A stretch of 12,717 bases of DNA, from contig JAKAMS010000034.1 of the NCBI GenBank assembly GCA_021812745.1, positions 1 through 12,717 on the forward strand. Direction: 5' to 3'. The translations under genes and the position numbers were made by a program. This document shows, in pieces, positions 1-7,795 of this stretch. This DNA comes from Bacteroidota bacterium. Its GTDB lineage: Bacteria; Bacteroidota; Ignavibacteria; Ignavibacteriales; Melioribacteraceae. Positions within the stretch are counted from its first letter, which is position 1, and each line of letters begins with the position of its first letter. The notes beneath the pieces were generated by a model. That model searched no databases. It was not told the origin of the DNA and saw only the letters and a list, made by a program, of their open reading frames with translations.

Positions 1-196
1 TTTCTCCGGTATCCGCCGGTATAACACCGGAAATAACTTTGAGGAATGTGGATTTACCAGCACCGTTTCTTCCAACTAGACCAATACGGTCTCCTTCGTG
101 AATGCTTAAAGATGCTTTATCAAGAATGATCTGTTCACCGTAATGAACCTCAAGTTCCTTTGCGGTTAGTATTACCGGGGTTATATTATTTTCCAC
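1..196 (-). CDS. ABC-F-type ATP-binding protein, N-terminal fragment
   Basis: This is the first 65 codons of an ATP-binding cassette protein; the gene runs off the left edge of the window. Translation from a GTG at 196 gives an opening strand with the ABC signature of an aromatic residue (Y19) ahead of the fold, then a Walker A motif GRNGAGKST at residues 42-50. The absence of a transmembrane segment and the style of the opening (a 'GEQIILDKASLSI' stretch) fit the ABC-F family (Uup/EttA-like, acting on ribosomes) better than a transporter subunit, but the second ATPase domain and linker that would prove this lie outside. An ATG in the same frame at 253 would add 19 residues, but those codons contain a TAnnTTTG promoter-like box, so I prefer GTG. 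It is transcribed divergently from the MgtC-like gene. Confidence 0.75.
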   Translation of the reverse strand, partial: MENNITPVILTAKELEVHYGEQIILDKASLSIHEGDRIGLVGRNGAGKSTFLKVISGVIPADTGE

Positions 197-223
197 TAAA
201 CTTTTTATTTGTGATTGGGGATG

Positions 224-231
224 CAAATATA
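224..231 (-). promoter_or_regulatory. Candidate -7 box of the ABC-F gene
   Basis: On the minus strand the bases read TATATTTG, an exact match to the Bacteroidota -7 consensus TAnnTTTG, 27 bases before the GTG start. No TTG is found at the expected 19-20 base distance upstream, so this is only half of a promoter. It supports the GTG start over the upstream ATG at 253. Confidence 0.4.
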
Positions 232-256
232 AGCAATATAGAATTGTGGTCATTAA

Positions 257-286
257 TTGAAAGTGTTGGCAAATTCTCTTAGTTTG
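257..286 (+). promoter_or_regulatory. Candidate promoter of the MgtC/DUF4010 gene
   Basis: TTG at 257-259 is followed after 19 bases by TTAGTTTG at 279-286, one mismatch from TAnnTTTG. Transcription would start near 293, giving a leader of about 15 bases before the ATG at 308. The TTG is also the first codon of the longest ORF in this frame, so reading it as a -33 element argues against using it as the start codon. Confidence 0.35.
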
Positions 287-307
287 AATCAAAAATTTCC
301 GGTTATT

Positions 308-1552
308 ATGAATTCAATCGAATGGACATTTCAGCTGAGATTTATTGTTGCACTTGCTTTAGGTTTGCTCATCGGCTTAGAACGTGAAAGTAACAAGAGC
401 AAGCATAAAGAATTAATCCTTGGCGGCATTAGAACATTTCCTATTATCAGCATGCTTGGGTTTGGCTGTGCATGGCTTTTTCAATTGGGTGTAACAGCAA
501 TGCTTCCTCTGGGATTGTTAAGTATTTGTGCACTTGCATCAATTTCATATTATTCAAAAATACAAACCGAACATTGGGGAGTTACAAGCGAAGTATCGGC
601 TCTTTTAACTTTTGTAATTGGCGCATTAGCTTTATTGGTTGATATTTGGGCGGCGATGACTTTAGGAATTATCAATACGATGCTTCTTTCTGAAAAAGCC
701 GGCTTGGAAAGTTTTGTTGATAAGCTCGACCGTTCAGAATTCACAGCAGTACTAAAATTTCTTCTGGTCACACTGATAATTCTACCCGTTCTTCCAAATC
801 AAAATTTCACTCAGTTCGAACTAAATCCTTCAAAGATTTGGCAAATAGTAATTCTCGTTTCATCAATCGGATTTGTCGGTTATCTTCTTTCAAAATTTCT
901 CGGCCCTAAAGTCGGCATGTGGCTTTCCGGTTTGGTTGGCGGACTCGTTTCCAGCACAGCTGTTTCAATAGCTTACGGCAGAGTTGCTCAAAAGAATACG
1001 CAACAAGCGCCAAGTGCGCTGCAAGCGACCGTTCTTGCCAGCAGTGTTATGTATCTCCGTATTCTTGTTTTGGTTTTTATAATTAATCCGGTGATAGTTT
1101 ATTCTCTTTGGTGGAAATTATTGCTATTAAGCATAATTGGCGTTAGTCTTTCTTTGATTAAAACAAATACCGGTAAAAATATTGTGCCCGCCGGAAAAGA
1201 GTTTCAGCAGCTACAAAATCCATTTGAACTTAAACCCGCAATGGTTTTCGCAATTTTATTTGTTGCGCTCTCAATCATTACAAAATTAGCAAAGCTGTAT
1301 ATTGGTTCTCAAGGATTACTTTCACTTTCTGCTATTGTAGGCCTTTCCGATGTTGATCCGTTCATTCTTTCTTTAATTCAAGGAGCTCAAGTTGATATTC
1401 CGCTGATCACTTCGGCAATAATAATTGCTGCGATGAGTAACACGATAATTAAAGGAATTTACTTCGGATATTTTGTTCCGTCGTTAAGATTGAAGACAGC
1501 CGAACGATTCGGAATACTTGCTTTGGCTCATATTCCTTTATTATTTCTTTGA
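308..1552 (+). CDS. MgtC/SapB family protein with DUF4010 domain
   Basis: A 414-residue polytopic inner-membrane protein. The N-terminal part (about residues 10-140) carries the MgtC/SapB signature: ALALGLLIGLERE at 15-27, then a GGIRTFPI stretch matching the conserved 'GlRT' after the first helix. The C-terminal half matches DUF4010: 'LPVLPN', a following 'NPSKIW', then GGLVSSTAV around residues 210-218, and several further hydrophobic helices. The family is widespread in bacteria; MgtC itself is linked to Mg2+ limitation and acid or virulence adaptation, but the role of the long DUF4010 form is not established. The ORF is open back to a TTG at 257, but the family begins just before the LIGLERE helix and the TTG region looks like promoter, so I start at ATG 308. 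There is no Shine-Dalgarno sequence. It stands alone, 90 bases ahead of the MFS gene. Confidence 0.85.
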   Translation: MNSIEWTFQLRFIVALALGLLIGLERESNKSKHKELILGGIRTFPIISMLGFGCAWLFQLGVTAMLPLGLLSICALASISYYSKIQTEHWGVTSEVSALLTFVIGALALLVDIWAAMTLGIINTMLLSEKAGLESFVDKLDRSEFTAVLKFLLVTLIILPVLPNQNFTQFELNPSKIWQIVILVSSIGFVGYLLSKFLGPKVGMWLSGLVGGLVSSTAVSIAYGRVAQKNTQQAPSALQATVLASSVMYLRILVLVFIINPVIVYSLWWKLLLLSIIGVSLSLIKTNTGKNIVPAGKEFQQLQNPFELKPAMVFAILFVALSIITKLAKLYIGSQGLLSLSAIVGLSDVDPFILSLIQGAQVDIPLITSAIIIAAMSNTIIKGIYFGYFVPSLRLKTAERFGILALAHIPLLFL

Positions 1553-1601
1553 TCAAAAAATCTACCGAAAAATTTTAGTTTCTAATGAGGAAAAGAAATT
1601 A

Positions 1602-1609
1602 TAGCTTTG
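1602..1609 (+). promoter_or_regulatory. Candidate -7 box of the MFS gene
   Basis: TAGCTTTG is an exact TAnnTTTG match, placing a transcription start near 1616 and a leader of about 27 bases before the ATG at 1643. The bases 20 upstream are TTT rather than TTG (1579-1581), so the -33 element is weak. A second near match, TTAATTTG, sits right against the ATG and is too close to serve. Confidence 0.4.
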
Positions 1610-1642
1610 CCCTTAAATTTTTTGTAACAAAACTTAATTTGA

Positions 1643-2878
1643 ATGCAGTCAAAAGAAAATAATCTCTTCAAATATATATTTAACACAACTGTCCTAGTTG
1701 CCTCGCTTGGATACTTCGTTGATATTTACGATCTAATCCTCTTCGGAATAGTACGCGTTCCAAGTCTAACCTCTCTTGGAATCAAAGGCGATCAATTGAT
1801 TAAAGTTGGAGTTTTACTTTTGAATATGCAGATGGGCGGAATGCTCATCGGCGGAATAATTTTTGGAATCTGGGGTGATAAAAAAGGAAGACTCTCGGTA
1901 TTGTTCGGATCAATTTTCATCTACTCAATTGCAAACTTATTGAATGCTTTCGTATCATCAGTAGAGATGTACGCAATTCTACGATTCGTTGCCGGTGTTG
2001 GACTTGCAGGCGAACTTGGCGCCGCCGTAACATTGGTTAGTGAAGTAATGACAAAAGAAACACGCGGTTACGGAACCGCTATTGTTGCAACCATCGGTGT
2101 AACGGGTGCAATATTCGCAGCAATTATTGGAGAATTATTTAGCTGGCAGACTGCATTTATAATTGGCGGTATTCTTGGATTAGTACTTCTTTTAACGCGC
2201 ATAAAAATGTTTGAATCGGGAATGTATAAAATGCTCGAGACATCAAATGTCCGCAAAGGAGATTTTCTAAAACTGTTTACTTCTAAAGACCGTTTCTTCC
2301 GTTATCTTTATTGTATTCTTATCGGCTTGCCAATTTGGTTTGTGGTAGGAATTCTGGTTACCTTTTCGCCGGAATTTGGGAAAGTCTTAGGCATTGCAGA
2401 ACCAATCAAAGCCGGAAATTCTATTTTATTTACTTACACCGGATTGATCTTCGGGGATTTTGCGAGCGGATTTTTAAGTCAAATCATTAAGAGCAGAAAG
2501 AAAGTTGTTATGATATTTATATCTCTCACATTTCTATTTGTATTGGTTTATCTTTTCTCAAGCGGTTTGACTCCTACAATGTTTTATAGTTTGTGTGTTG
2601 TGCTTGGATTCTCGATCGGCTATTGGGCTGTGTTTGTTACCACCGCTTCGGAACAATTTGGAACAAATTTAAGATCAACAGTAACTACTACAGTTCCAAA
2701 TTTTATCCGTGGCTCCGTTGTGCCAATTACGCTTGTTTTCTCTTACCTCAGAGATTCAATGGGAATGATTCACGCAGCATTAGTTGTAGGAATCATTTCT
2801 GTTCTGATAGCATTTTTTGCTGCATACAAACTAGAAGAAACTTACGGGAAGGATTTGAATTATCTTGAACAAATTTGA
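1643..2878 (+). CDS. Major facilitator superfamily transporter
   Basis: A 411-residue protein with about twelve hydrophobic helices, the usual MFS size. The loop between helices 2 and 3 holds motif A, GIWGDKKGRLS at residues 75-85. Helix 1 ends in VDIYD (26-30), similar to the D-x-Y-D found in the aromatic acid/H+ symporter and sugar-porter-like branches. Helix 4 onward has R114 and a GVGLAGELG stretch (118-126) typical of the same branches, closed by the 'ETRG' loop at 139-142. This points to a proton-coupled symporter for a small organic solute or sugar acid, but the substrate cannot be read from the sequence. No catabolic genes lie beside it to suggest one. The start is an ATG without a clear Shine-Dalgarno. 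DedA follows after 45 bases on the same strand and may be co-transcribed. Confidence 0.85.
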   Translation: MQSKENNLFKYIFNTTVLVASLGYFVDIYDLILFGIVRVPSLTSLGIKGDQLIKVGVLLLNMQMGGMLIGGIIFGIWGDKKGRLSVLFGSIFIYSIANLLNAFVSSVEMYAILRFVAGVGLAGELGAAVTLVSEVMTKETRGYGTAIVATIGVTGAIFAAIIGELFSWQTAFIIGGILGLVLLLTRIKMFESGMYKMLETSNVRKGDFLKLFTSKDRFFRYLYCILIGLPIWFVVGILVTFSPEFGKVLGIAEPIKAGNSILFTYTGLIFGDFASGFLSQIIKSRKKVVMIFISLTFLFVLVYLFSSGLTPTMFYSLCVVLGFSIGYWAVFVTTASEQFGTNLRSTVTTTVPNFIRGSVVPITLVFSYLRDSMGMIHAALVVGIISVLIAFFAAYKLEETYGKDLNYLEQI

Positions 2879-2923
2879 TTATTCTTTCTCTAAAAATAAT
2901 TTTTAAATAAAATTTCTCTTACT

Positions 2924-3577
2924 ATGGAATTCATAAAATATCTGATTGACCTTTTTCTTCATCTTGACAAACATCTTAATGAAATAATTCTTCAATACGG
3001 TGCGGTTACCTATGTGATACTCTTCCTAGTTATCTTTGCAGAGACAGGATTTGTGTTCACTCCGTTCCTTCCCGGTGATTCACTTCTTTTTGCCGCGGGC
3101 ACATTTGCCGCAATTGGATCATTCAATATTCATCTTCTTTTTTTGATCCTTTCTGTTGCTGCAATCATCGGAGATTCGGTCAATTATTGGATAGGTCATT
3201 ACATCGGTATGAAGTTATTCGAAAAGAATAACCGCTTTCTAAAAAAAGAATATTTAGAAAGGACACATAAATTTTACGAGAAGCATGGTGGTAAAACAAT
3301 TATACTCGCGCGTTTTATTCCTATCATAAGAACCTTCGCACCTTTTGTTGCAGGTGTTGGTGCTATGACATATACCAAGTTTATTGCTTATAATATTATT
3401 GGCGGAATTGCTTGGTGTGCCGCATTTATCTACGGCGGATACTTTTTCGGAAATTTATCGTTCGTTAAAAACAATTTCTCTTTTGTGATTATGGCAATTA
3501 TTCTTATCTCAGTTTTGCCAATATTTATAGAATATTTCAGACACCGCTTATCTCAATCCAAAACAAATACTGAGTAG
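2924..3577 (+). CDS. DedA family membrane protein (SNARE-associated/VTT domain)
   Basis: A 217-residue inner-membrane protein of the DedA/Tvp38 superfamily. Some bacterial DedA members are implicated in recycling (flipping) of undecaprenyl phosphate or other phospholipids and in membrane-potential and envelope-stress tolerance. The diagnostic regions are present: [19 protein letters not shown] (residues 38-56, with acidic E40 and D52), GDSVNYWIG (83-91), and [17 protein letters not shown] (128-144, with R130 and R136). These acidic and basic positions correspond closely to residues reported as essential in E. coli YqjA/YghB. The length is normal for the family. It sits 45 bases downstream of the MFS gene with no promoter-like box in the gap, so the two may form one transcript. 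It converges on the APC permease gene with only 17 bases between the stop codons. Confidence 0.9.
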   Translation: MEFIKYLIDLFLHLDKHLNEIILQYGAVTYVILFLVIFAETGFVFTPFLPGDSLLFAAGTFAAIGSFNIHLLFLILSVAAIIGDSVNYWIGHYIGMKLFEKNNRFLKKEYLERTHKFYEKHGGKTIILARFIPIIRTFAPFVAGVGAMTYTKFIAYNIIGGIAWCAAFIYGGYFFGNLSFVKNNFSFVIMAIILISVLPIFIEYFRHRLSQSKTNTE

Positions 3578-3594
3578 ATAAAATTCAGTTTTGT

Positions 3595-5058
3595 CTATGC
3601 AGTTCTTTTTTGAAAATAATTCCATCCGTAATAAACCGGAATTCCGAGCAGTACAATTATTAGTCCCGGCCATGTGTATTCCGGCTTGTAAAGCAGAAGT
3701 ATAACTGCAACTGACGCAGCTAAAAATATGTAAAGGATTGGCAAAAATGGATATCCAAAAGCTTTATATGGGCGCTCTGCATTTGGCTGTTTCTTCCGCA
3801 AAATAAATATCCCAACGACCGTAAGAATGTAAAAGATAAGAACAGCAAAGACAACGTAATCAAGAAGTTGTGAGTATGAACCGGAGAGGCAAAGTAAACT
3901 TGCCCATACTCCTTGAATGATCAATGCCTTTGACGGGACGGAATTTTTATTCAATGTACCGGTTGATTTGAAAAATAATTTATCTTTTGCCATAGCATAA
4001 TAAACCCGCGCACCGGCAAGTATTAATCCGTTGTTGCATCCAAACGTTGAGACCATAATTAGCAGTGCCATTATGATTGCGGCTGGTTCACCGAAAATGA
4101 GATTTGCCGCAGCCGTTCCAACTCTATCTTCTGCCGCAAATTGAATTCCCATACTCATTACATTTTCCCCGCCCGGATTTCCAACAAGAGGAAGAACAAC
4201 CAGATAAGCAACATTGGCAAGACAATAGAGAGTTATTACTATCAATGTTCCGAAAAATAAACTGAGCGGAATATTTCTTTTTGGATTTTTAATTTCGCTC
4301 GCGGTGAATGTTATATTTTCCCAGGCGACACTTGAAAAGATTGAACCGACCATTGCAACACCAATTGCGGCTATTATTGAAAATCCTGTTAGAGATTCAA
4401 CCCATCCGATTTTTCCATCAACAAGATGAATCCACTTCCCTTGCCAGATATTTGAAAAGTTTGCACTGATCGCTTGCGAGTTCGAACCAATGAATAAACC
4501 GAGAAGAATCAATCCGAAAAGAGCAAGTGTTTTTGCTGTTGTAAAAAGTCCCTGAACAATTTTTGCCTGACGCAATCCTCGTATATTTATATACGTCAGA
4601 ACTATGATCGAAATTATAGAAAGAATCTGTCCGGCATGAATTTTTAGACCGAATGGCGCGAACAAAATATTTGAAGAACTAAACCAAGGGAAAATAACCG
4701 CGGTAAATTTTGCAAATGCCACTGCCACAGCGGCAATAGTTCCCGTTTGTATTACAAGGAATAATGTCCAACCGTATAAAAAACCGATCAATGGATTGTA
4801 AGACTCGCGGAGATAAACATACTGCCCGCCGGCATGCGGCATCATTGCTGCAAGCTCACCGTAACTAAGCGCGCCGATAATTGTAATTACACCGGTTATC
4901 AGCCAAACTAAAAGCAGTAAACCGCTTGAACCAACTGTGCGCGATATATCCGCACTTACAATAAAGATTCCCGAACCGATCATTGAACCAATTACAATCA
5001 TTGTAGAATCGAACAATCCGAGTTCGCGTTTAAATTCTTGAGTTGTTTCTCCGGTCAT
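3595..5058 (-). CDS. APC-family amino acid permease
   Basis: A 487-residue, about twelve-helix transporter of the amino acid-polyamine-organocation superfamily, closest in style to the LAT/YfnA-like bacterial permeases. Helix 1 has IGSMIGSGIF (residues 23-32), the unwound substrate-binding segment. Helix 2 and the following loop hold GALSYGELAAMMPHAGGQYV (62-81), the family hallmark. Helix 6 reads 'SSVAWENITFTASEIKNP', the usual E-(I/V)-K-N-P end. The C-terminal 'ERPYKAFGYPFLP' (from about residue 428) is also typical. Expected function is uptake or exchange of amino acids; the substrate is not determinable here. A Shine-Dalgarno-like AAGGCGGAG lies just before the ATG. The upstream htpG is separated by a terminator hairpin, so this gene probably has its own promoter, but I find no TAnnTTTG box in the 57 bases between hairpin and start. 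Confidence 0.88.
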   Translation of the reverse strand: MTGETTQEFKRELGLFDSTMIVIGSMIGSGIFIVSADISRTVGSSGLLLLVWLITGVITIIGALSYGELAAMMPHAGGQYVYLRESYNPLIGFLYGWTLFLVIQTGTIAAVAVAFAKFTAVIFPWFSSSNILFAPFGLKIHAGQILSIISIIVLTYINIRGLRQAKIVQGLFTTAKTLALFGLILLGLFIGSNSQAISANFSNIWQGKWIHLVDGKIGWVESLTGFSIIAAIGVAMVGSIFSSVAWENITFTASEIKNPKRNIPLSLFFGTLIVITLYCLANVAYLVVLPLVGNPGGENVMSMGIQFAAEDRVGTAAANLIFGEPAAIIMALLIMVSTFGCNNGLILAGARVYYAMAKDKLFFKSTGTLNKNSVPSKALIIQGVWASLLCLSGSYSQLLDYVVFAVLIFYILTVVGIFILRKKQPNAERPYKAFGYPFLPILYIFLAASVAVILLLYKPEYTWPGLIIVLLGIPVYYGWNYFQKRTA

Positions 5059-5115
5059 ATCTCCGCCTTAAAATTTTTTGATTGGAATTTAATTCATCGT
5101 GCAATCAAGAGCCAC

Positions 5116-5147
5116 AAAAAAATACCTTGCTTAATGCAAGGTATTTT
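5116..5147 (-). terminator. Intrinsic terminator of htpG
   Basis: A perfect 12-base-pair stem (arms 5119-5130 and 5136-5147, sequence AAAATACCTTGC on both strands) encloses a 5-base loop. Read on the minus strand, it lies 36 bases past the htpG stop and is followed by an unbroken T run (seven Ts counting the end of the stem) and then TGTGG. This is the form of a rho-independent terminator. It separates htpG from the APC permease gene downstream. Confidence 0.85.
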
Positions 5148-5182
5148 CCTGGAATCACCAGATTATATGTGTTCATAAAAAA

Positions 5183-7087
5183 TTAACCTATTTTTTTCAC
5201 CTCAACATACCACTCACTTGATTGTTCCAGCGACTTATTAAGCCGTTGAATTAAAGTATGCGGATCGTCCAGACTTCCTTCCTGAAGAAGTGCGGATTCA
5301 AACAACTGTTCTGTTACATTCACAATGAAATCATCATTCGAATCTACTTTGAATACTTTGATAAGATTCCTAACCAATTTATGATTTGGATTTACCTCAA
5401 ATATTTTTTTCTGCTGTCCCATTTCTTTATTCGTCATCCGTAAAATCTTTTGCATCGCAGCTGATAATCCTTCATCTTTTGAAACAATGCATGATGCGCT
5501 GTCAACCAAACGGTCGGATTTTACAACGTCTTCTACACGGTCGGACAAAATGGTTTTCATTTTAGAAAGAAGACTGAAGAAATGTTTCTCATCATCTTTG
5601 CTTAGTTCTTCAACTTCATTTTTCTTTTCATCAACATTTTTAATGTCGCTTATTTTCTTCGAATCAACAGATTCCGCAGATTTGAAATCGAATTCTTTGT
5701 ATTTGCGTATTGATTGCACAACAAATTCATCTATCGGGTCAATGAGATATAGAACTTCCAAACCCTTGTTCTTAAAGATCTCCATATGAGGATCTGATTT
5801 AATTGACTCACGGTTCGTTCCGGTAATAAAATAAATTTCCTTCTGCCCTTCTTTCATCCGCGATGCGTAATCGGCTAATGATGTAAGCTCATCTTTATCC
5901 TTACAGAAAGAGGAATTAAAACGGATCAATTCCAGATACTTATCATGATTTGAGAAGTCACTATACCCAAGTTTGAAAATTTTACCATGCTCTTTCCAAA
6001 AATCGTTGTAAGCAGAAGAATCGTTCTTGGCTTTTTCCGATAGATAATTGAAGATTGTACTCGATACACTCGAAGCAATTTTTGTAAATACAACATTTTC
6101 TTGAAGTGTCTCGCGCGATATGTTAAGAGGTAAATCTTCAGAATCCACAACACCCTTTACAAAACTTAAATACTCCGGCAGCAACTCTTTATTCTTGTGT
6201 TGAATCAAAACACGGCGGACGTATAAATCTAAACCGTAATTCTCTCTGTCTTGCCAGAAGAAATCATTACTTTTCTTCGGAATGAAAAGTAAGACGTTGA
6301 ACTGAATCGGAGCGTCAACAGATTTGTGAATTACATCCATCGGACCTTCAGAATCATAACTCAAGAATTTGTAGAACTCATCATATTGTTCTTTTGTAAT
6401 TGAACTTTTAGGTTCACGCCAGAGTGCGCTTACCGTATTAATCTTATCTTTTTCCAAAAAGATAGGGTACGAAATAAAATTCGAATGTTTCTTAATTATG
6501 CTTTCAAGGCGCCACTTCTCAGCGAACTCCACCGCATCATCTTTAAGATAGATATCTACTTTTGTACCGCGTGGAAGTTTTTCATCGAGCTCAATTATTT
6601 CATACTCTCCAAGTCCATCGGATTTCCACTCTACAGCTTTTTCGTCATTGCGGAAAGATTTTGTTTTAATAATTACTTCATGAGCAACCATAAAAACAGA
6701 ATAGAAACCGACACCGAATTTTCCGATTATATTGCTCGCATCAGCTTTTGTTTCTGCTATTAAACGAACAAATTCTTCTGTGCCGGATTTGGCAATCGTT
6801 CCGATGTTAGTTATTAGTTCATCATGTGTCATTCCAATACCGGTATCAGTAACCGTAAGAAGTTTTTTCTTCTCATCAAATTCTATTTTTATTTCTAGCG
6901 GTAAATCTTTATCAAACATTTCAGTTCCGCGGTTCGACTCGAACCGCAATTTATCCAATGCATCTGAGGCATTTGAAATTAATTCCCGTAAAAATATTTC
7001 TCTGCTTGTATATAACGAGTGAACTAGTATATCAAGAAGTTTTTTAATCTCTGCTTTGAACTCGTATTTTTTAGTACTGTCTGTCAT
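5183..7087 (-). CDS. htpG: Molecular chaperone HtpG (bacterial Hsp90)
   Basis: A 634-residue cytoplasmic ATP-dependent chaperone, close to the usual bacterial length of about 620. The GHKL ATPase domain is intact: REIFLRELISNASDALDKLR at residues 29-48 (catalytic E35, Mg-binding N39), DTGIGM at 81-86, NIGTIAKSGT at 94-103 in the ATP lid, GKFGVGFYS at 122-130, and GTKVDIYL at 174-181. The middle domain carries the conserved catalytic loop LPLNISRETLQEN (319-331) with R325. A charged stretch around 485-515 leads to the C-terminal dimerisation domain; there is no eukaryotic MEEVD tail. HtpG remodels stress-damaged or immature client proteins, often together with DnaK. The ATG is preceded by a good Shine-Dalgarno AAGGAAGAG, and a two-part promoter lies upstream. 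It appears to be a single-gene transcript ending at the hairpin downstream. Confidence 0.98.
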   Translation of the reverse strand: MTDSTKKYEFKAEIKKLLDILVHSLYTSREIFLRELISNASDALDKLRFESNRGTEMFDKDLPLEIKIEFDEKKKLLTVTDTGIGMTHDELITNIGTIAKSGTEEFVRLIAETKADASNIIGKFGVGFYSVFMVAHEVIIKTKSFRNDEKAVEWKSDGLGEYEIIELDEKLPRGTKVDIYLKDDAVEFAEKWRLESIIKKHSNFISYPIFLEKDKINTVSALWREPKSSITKEQYDEFYKFLSYDSEGPMDVIHKSVDAPIQFNVLLFIPKKSNDFFWQDRENYGLDLYVRRVLIQHKNKELLPEYLSFVKGVVDSEDLPLNISRETLQENVVFTKIASSVSSTIFNYLSEKAKNDSSAYNDFWKEHGKIFKLGYSDFSNHDKYLELIRFNSSFCKDKDELTSLADYASRMKEGQKEIYFITGTNRESIKSDPHMEIFKNKGLEVLYLIDPIDEFVVQSIRKYKEFDFKSAESVDSKKISDIKNVDEKKNEVEELSKDDEKHFFSLLSKMKTILSDRVEDVVKSDRLVDSASCIVSKDEGLSAAMQKILRMTNKEMGQQKKIFEVNPNHKLVRNLIKVFKVDSNDDFIVNVTEQLFESALLQEGSLDDPHTLIQRLNKSLEQSSEWYVEVKKIG

Positions 7088-7136
7088 TTTCTCTTCCTTT
7101 TTTTCGATTTATTTCGAAGGTTTAATTTTCCGGCTA

Positions 7137-7167
7137 CAAAAATAAAATTCACAAAAATATTTTTCAA
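7137..7167 (-). promoter_or_regulatory. Promoter of htpG (Bacteroidota type)
   Basis: On the minus strand TTG (7167-7165) is followed after exactly 20 bases by TATTTTTG (7144-7137), a full match to TTG-N(19-20)-TAnnTTTG. Transcription would start near 7130, leaving a leader of about 40 bases. A second TATTTTTG lies at 7159-7152 but without a TTG at the right distance. I see no CIRCE inverted repeat (TTAGCACTC/GAGTGCTAA) around it. Confidence 0.6.
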
Positions 7168-7362
7168 TTACTTAACAACATCGTACAATTTTTTGATTTC
7201 TGTTTTATTTTTTTCATTTGGGTCTCCACATAGAAATAATCTTGATACCAAATTATTGGCGTGTATATAAATTGAAGTAATTCTCAATAAGATAAAGAAT
7301 GCTGGTCACAAGCAATGTGTAATTAAAACTGAATTTTAAAAAATATTGTTAGAATACCTGTC

Positions 7363-7527
7363 TTACTCTTTTGTGTCTTTCTTTTTATCGTCTTCGTTTA
7401 ATCCTTTTTTGAATTGTTTTACTCCTTCGCCAATTCCTTTCATCAATTCGGGAATTTTTTTACCGCCGAACAATATAACAAGTACAAGAACAATTAGGAT
7501 TATCTCTGTAGGACCTAAATTTCCCAT
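7363..7527 (-). CDS. tatA: Sec-independent protein translocase TatA/E family protein
   Basis: A 54-residue protein with the full TatA/E layout: a short periplasmic start with GPTE (residues 5-8, the polar glutamate in the membrane helix), one hydrophobic helix to about residue 20, the FG hinge (20-21) followed by GKKIPEL, an amphipathic helix to about residue 43 ([13 protein letters not shown]), and a short charged tail. Members form the pore of the twin-arginine translocase, which moves folded proteins, often cofactor-bearing ones, across the inner membrane with TatC. No tatC lies in the window. The frame is open up to a TTG at 7569, but GAGAGAGG ends five bases before the ATG at 7527, and the family starts here, so the longer form is rejected. 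Whether it acts as TatA, TatE or TatB cannot be settled from sequence. Confidence 0.93.
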   Translation of the reverse strand: MGNLGPTEIILIVLVLVILFGGKKIPELMKGIGEGVKQFKKGLNEDDKKKDTKE

Positions 7528-7530
7528 ATT

Positions 7531-7540
7531 AACCTCTCTC
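7531..7540 (-). promoter_or_regulatory. Ribosome binding site that fixes the tatA start
   Basis: The minus strand reads GAGAGAGGTT, with the purine run ending five bases before the ATG at 7527. In a window where Shine-Dalgarno sequences are mostly weak, this decides for the 54-residue form over the TTG-initiated 68-residue ORF. Confidence 0.7.
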
Positions 7541-7554
7541 TTAATTTTTATATT

Positions 7555-7584
7555 GAAAGATAAAAACAATTACACCGGTTACAA
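7555..7584 (-). promoter_or_regulatory. Candidate promoter of tatA
   Basis: On the minus strand TTG (7584-7582, within TTTTG) is followed after 19 bases by TATCTTTC (7562-7555), one mismatch from TAnnTTTG. The predicted transcription start is near 7549 and the leader about 20 bases. The TTG that opens the longest ORF (7569-7567) falls inside the spacer, upstream of the predicted transcript start, so it could not be translated from this promoter. Confidence 0.4.
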
Positions 7585-7750
7585 AATACAATATTGGCAT
7601 ACATTGCATGTAAAAGAGCTTTTGTTTGGATAAACTTTCTTTATTAAAAAAACAATATTGCATCGTCCATCTAATCCTTGTTGGTAATAAAAATCACACA
7701 AGGTTTTAATCCAGTTCTCTGTTCTAACTCTTCTTTCAACGATTATTTAG

Positions 7751-7758
7751 TAAATTTG
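7751..7758 (+). promoter_or_regulatory. Candidate -7 box of the MATE gene
   Basis: TAAATTTG matches TAnnTTTG exactly and lies 37 bases before the ATG at 7796, giving a leader of about 32 bases. There is no TTG at 19-20 bases upstream. The rest of the 268-base divergent gap between tatA and this gene holds a weak inverted repeat (7676-7681 with 7698-7703) and no recognisable gene. Confidence 0.4.
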
Positions 7759-7795
7759 AGATGTAATTGGAAATAAATACAAACAGAACCTGCGT

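Noticed and set aside
2593..2868. Plus-strand ORF of 91 codons inside the MFS gene
   Set aside because: Out-of-frame shadow rich in Cys and aromatic residues without domain features; the MFS frame is intact across it.
3559..3593. Possible hairpin between the convergent DedA and APC stop codons
   Set aside because: The best pairing is a 5-base stem (ACTGA/TCAGT) with an 11-base loop and a bulged extension; too weak to call a bidirectional terminator.
5926..6153. Minus-strand ORF of 75 codons inside htpG
   Set aside because: Same-strand frame shadow of an intact, highly conserved chaperone gene.
7170..7362. Gap between the htpG promoter and the tatA stop, inspected for a tRNA, small RNA or tatA terminator
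   Set aside because: No cloverleaf or GTTCGA arm and no hairpin longer than four pairs; nothing supportable.
7346..7633. Plus-strand ORF of 95 codons over the tatA region
   Set aside because: It is antisense to tatA, which has a full family signature; the ORF has no recognisable features of its own.
7676..7703. Inverted repeat CCTTGT/ACAAGG in the tatA-MATE gap, followed by TTTT on the plus strand
   Set aside because: The stem is only six pairs with a 16-base loop, and no plus-strand gene ends there, so a terminator makes no sense; likely chance.
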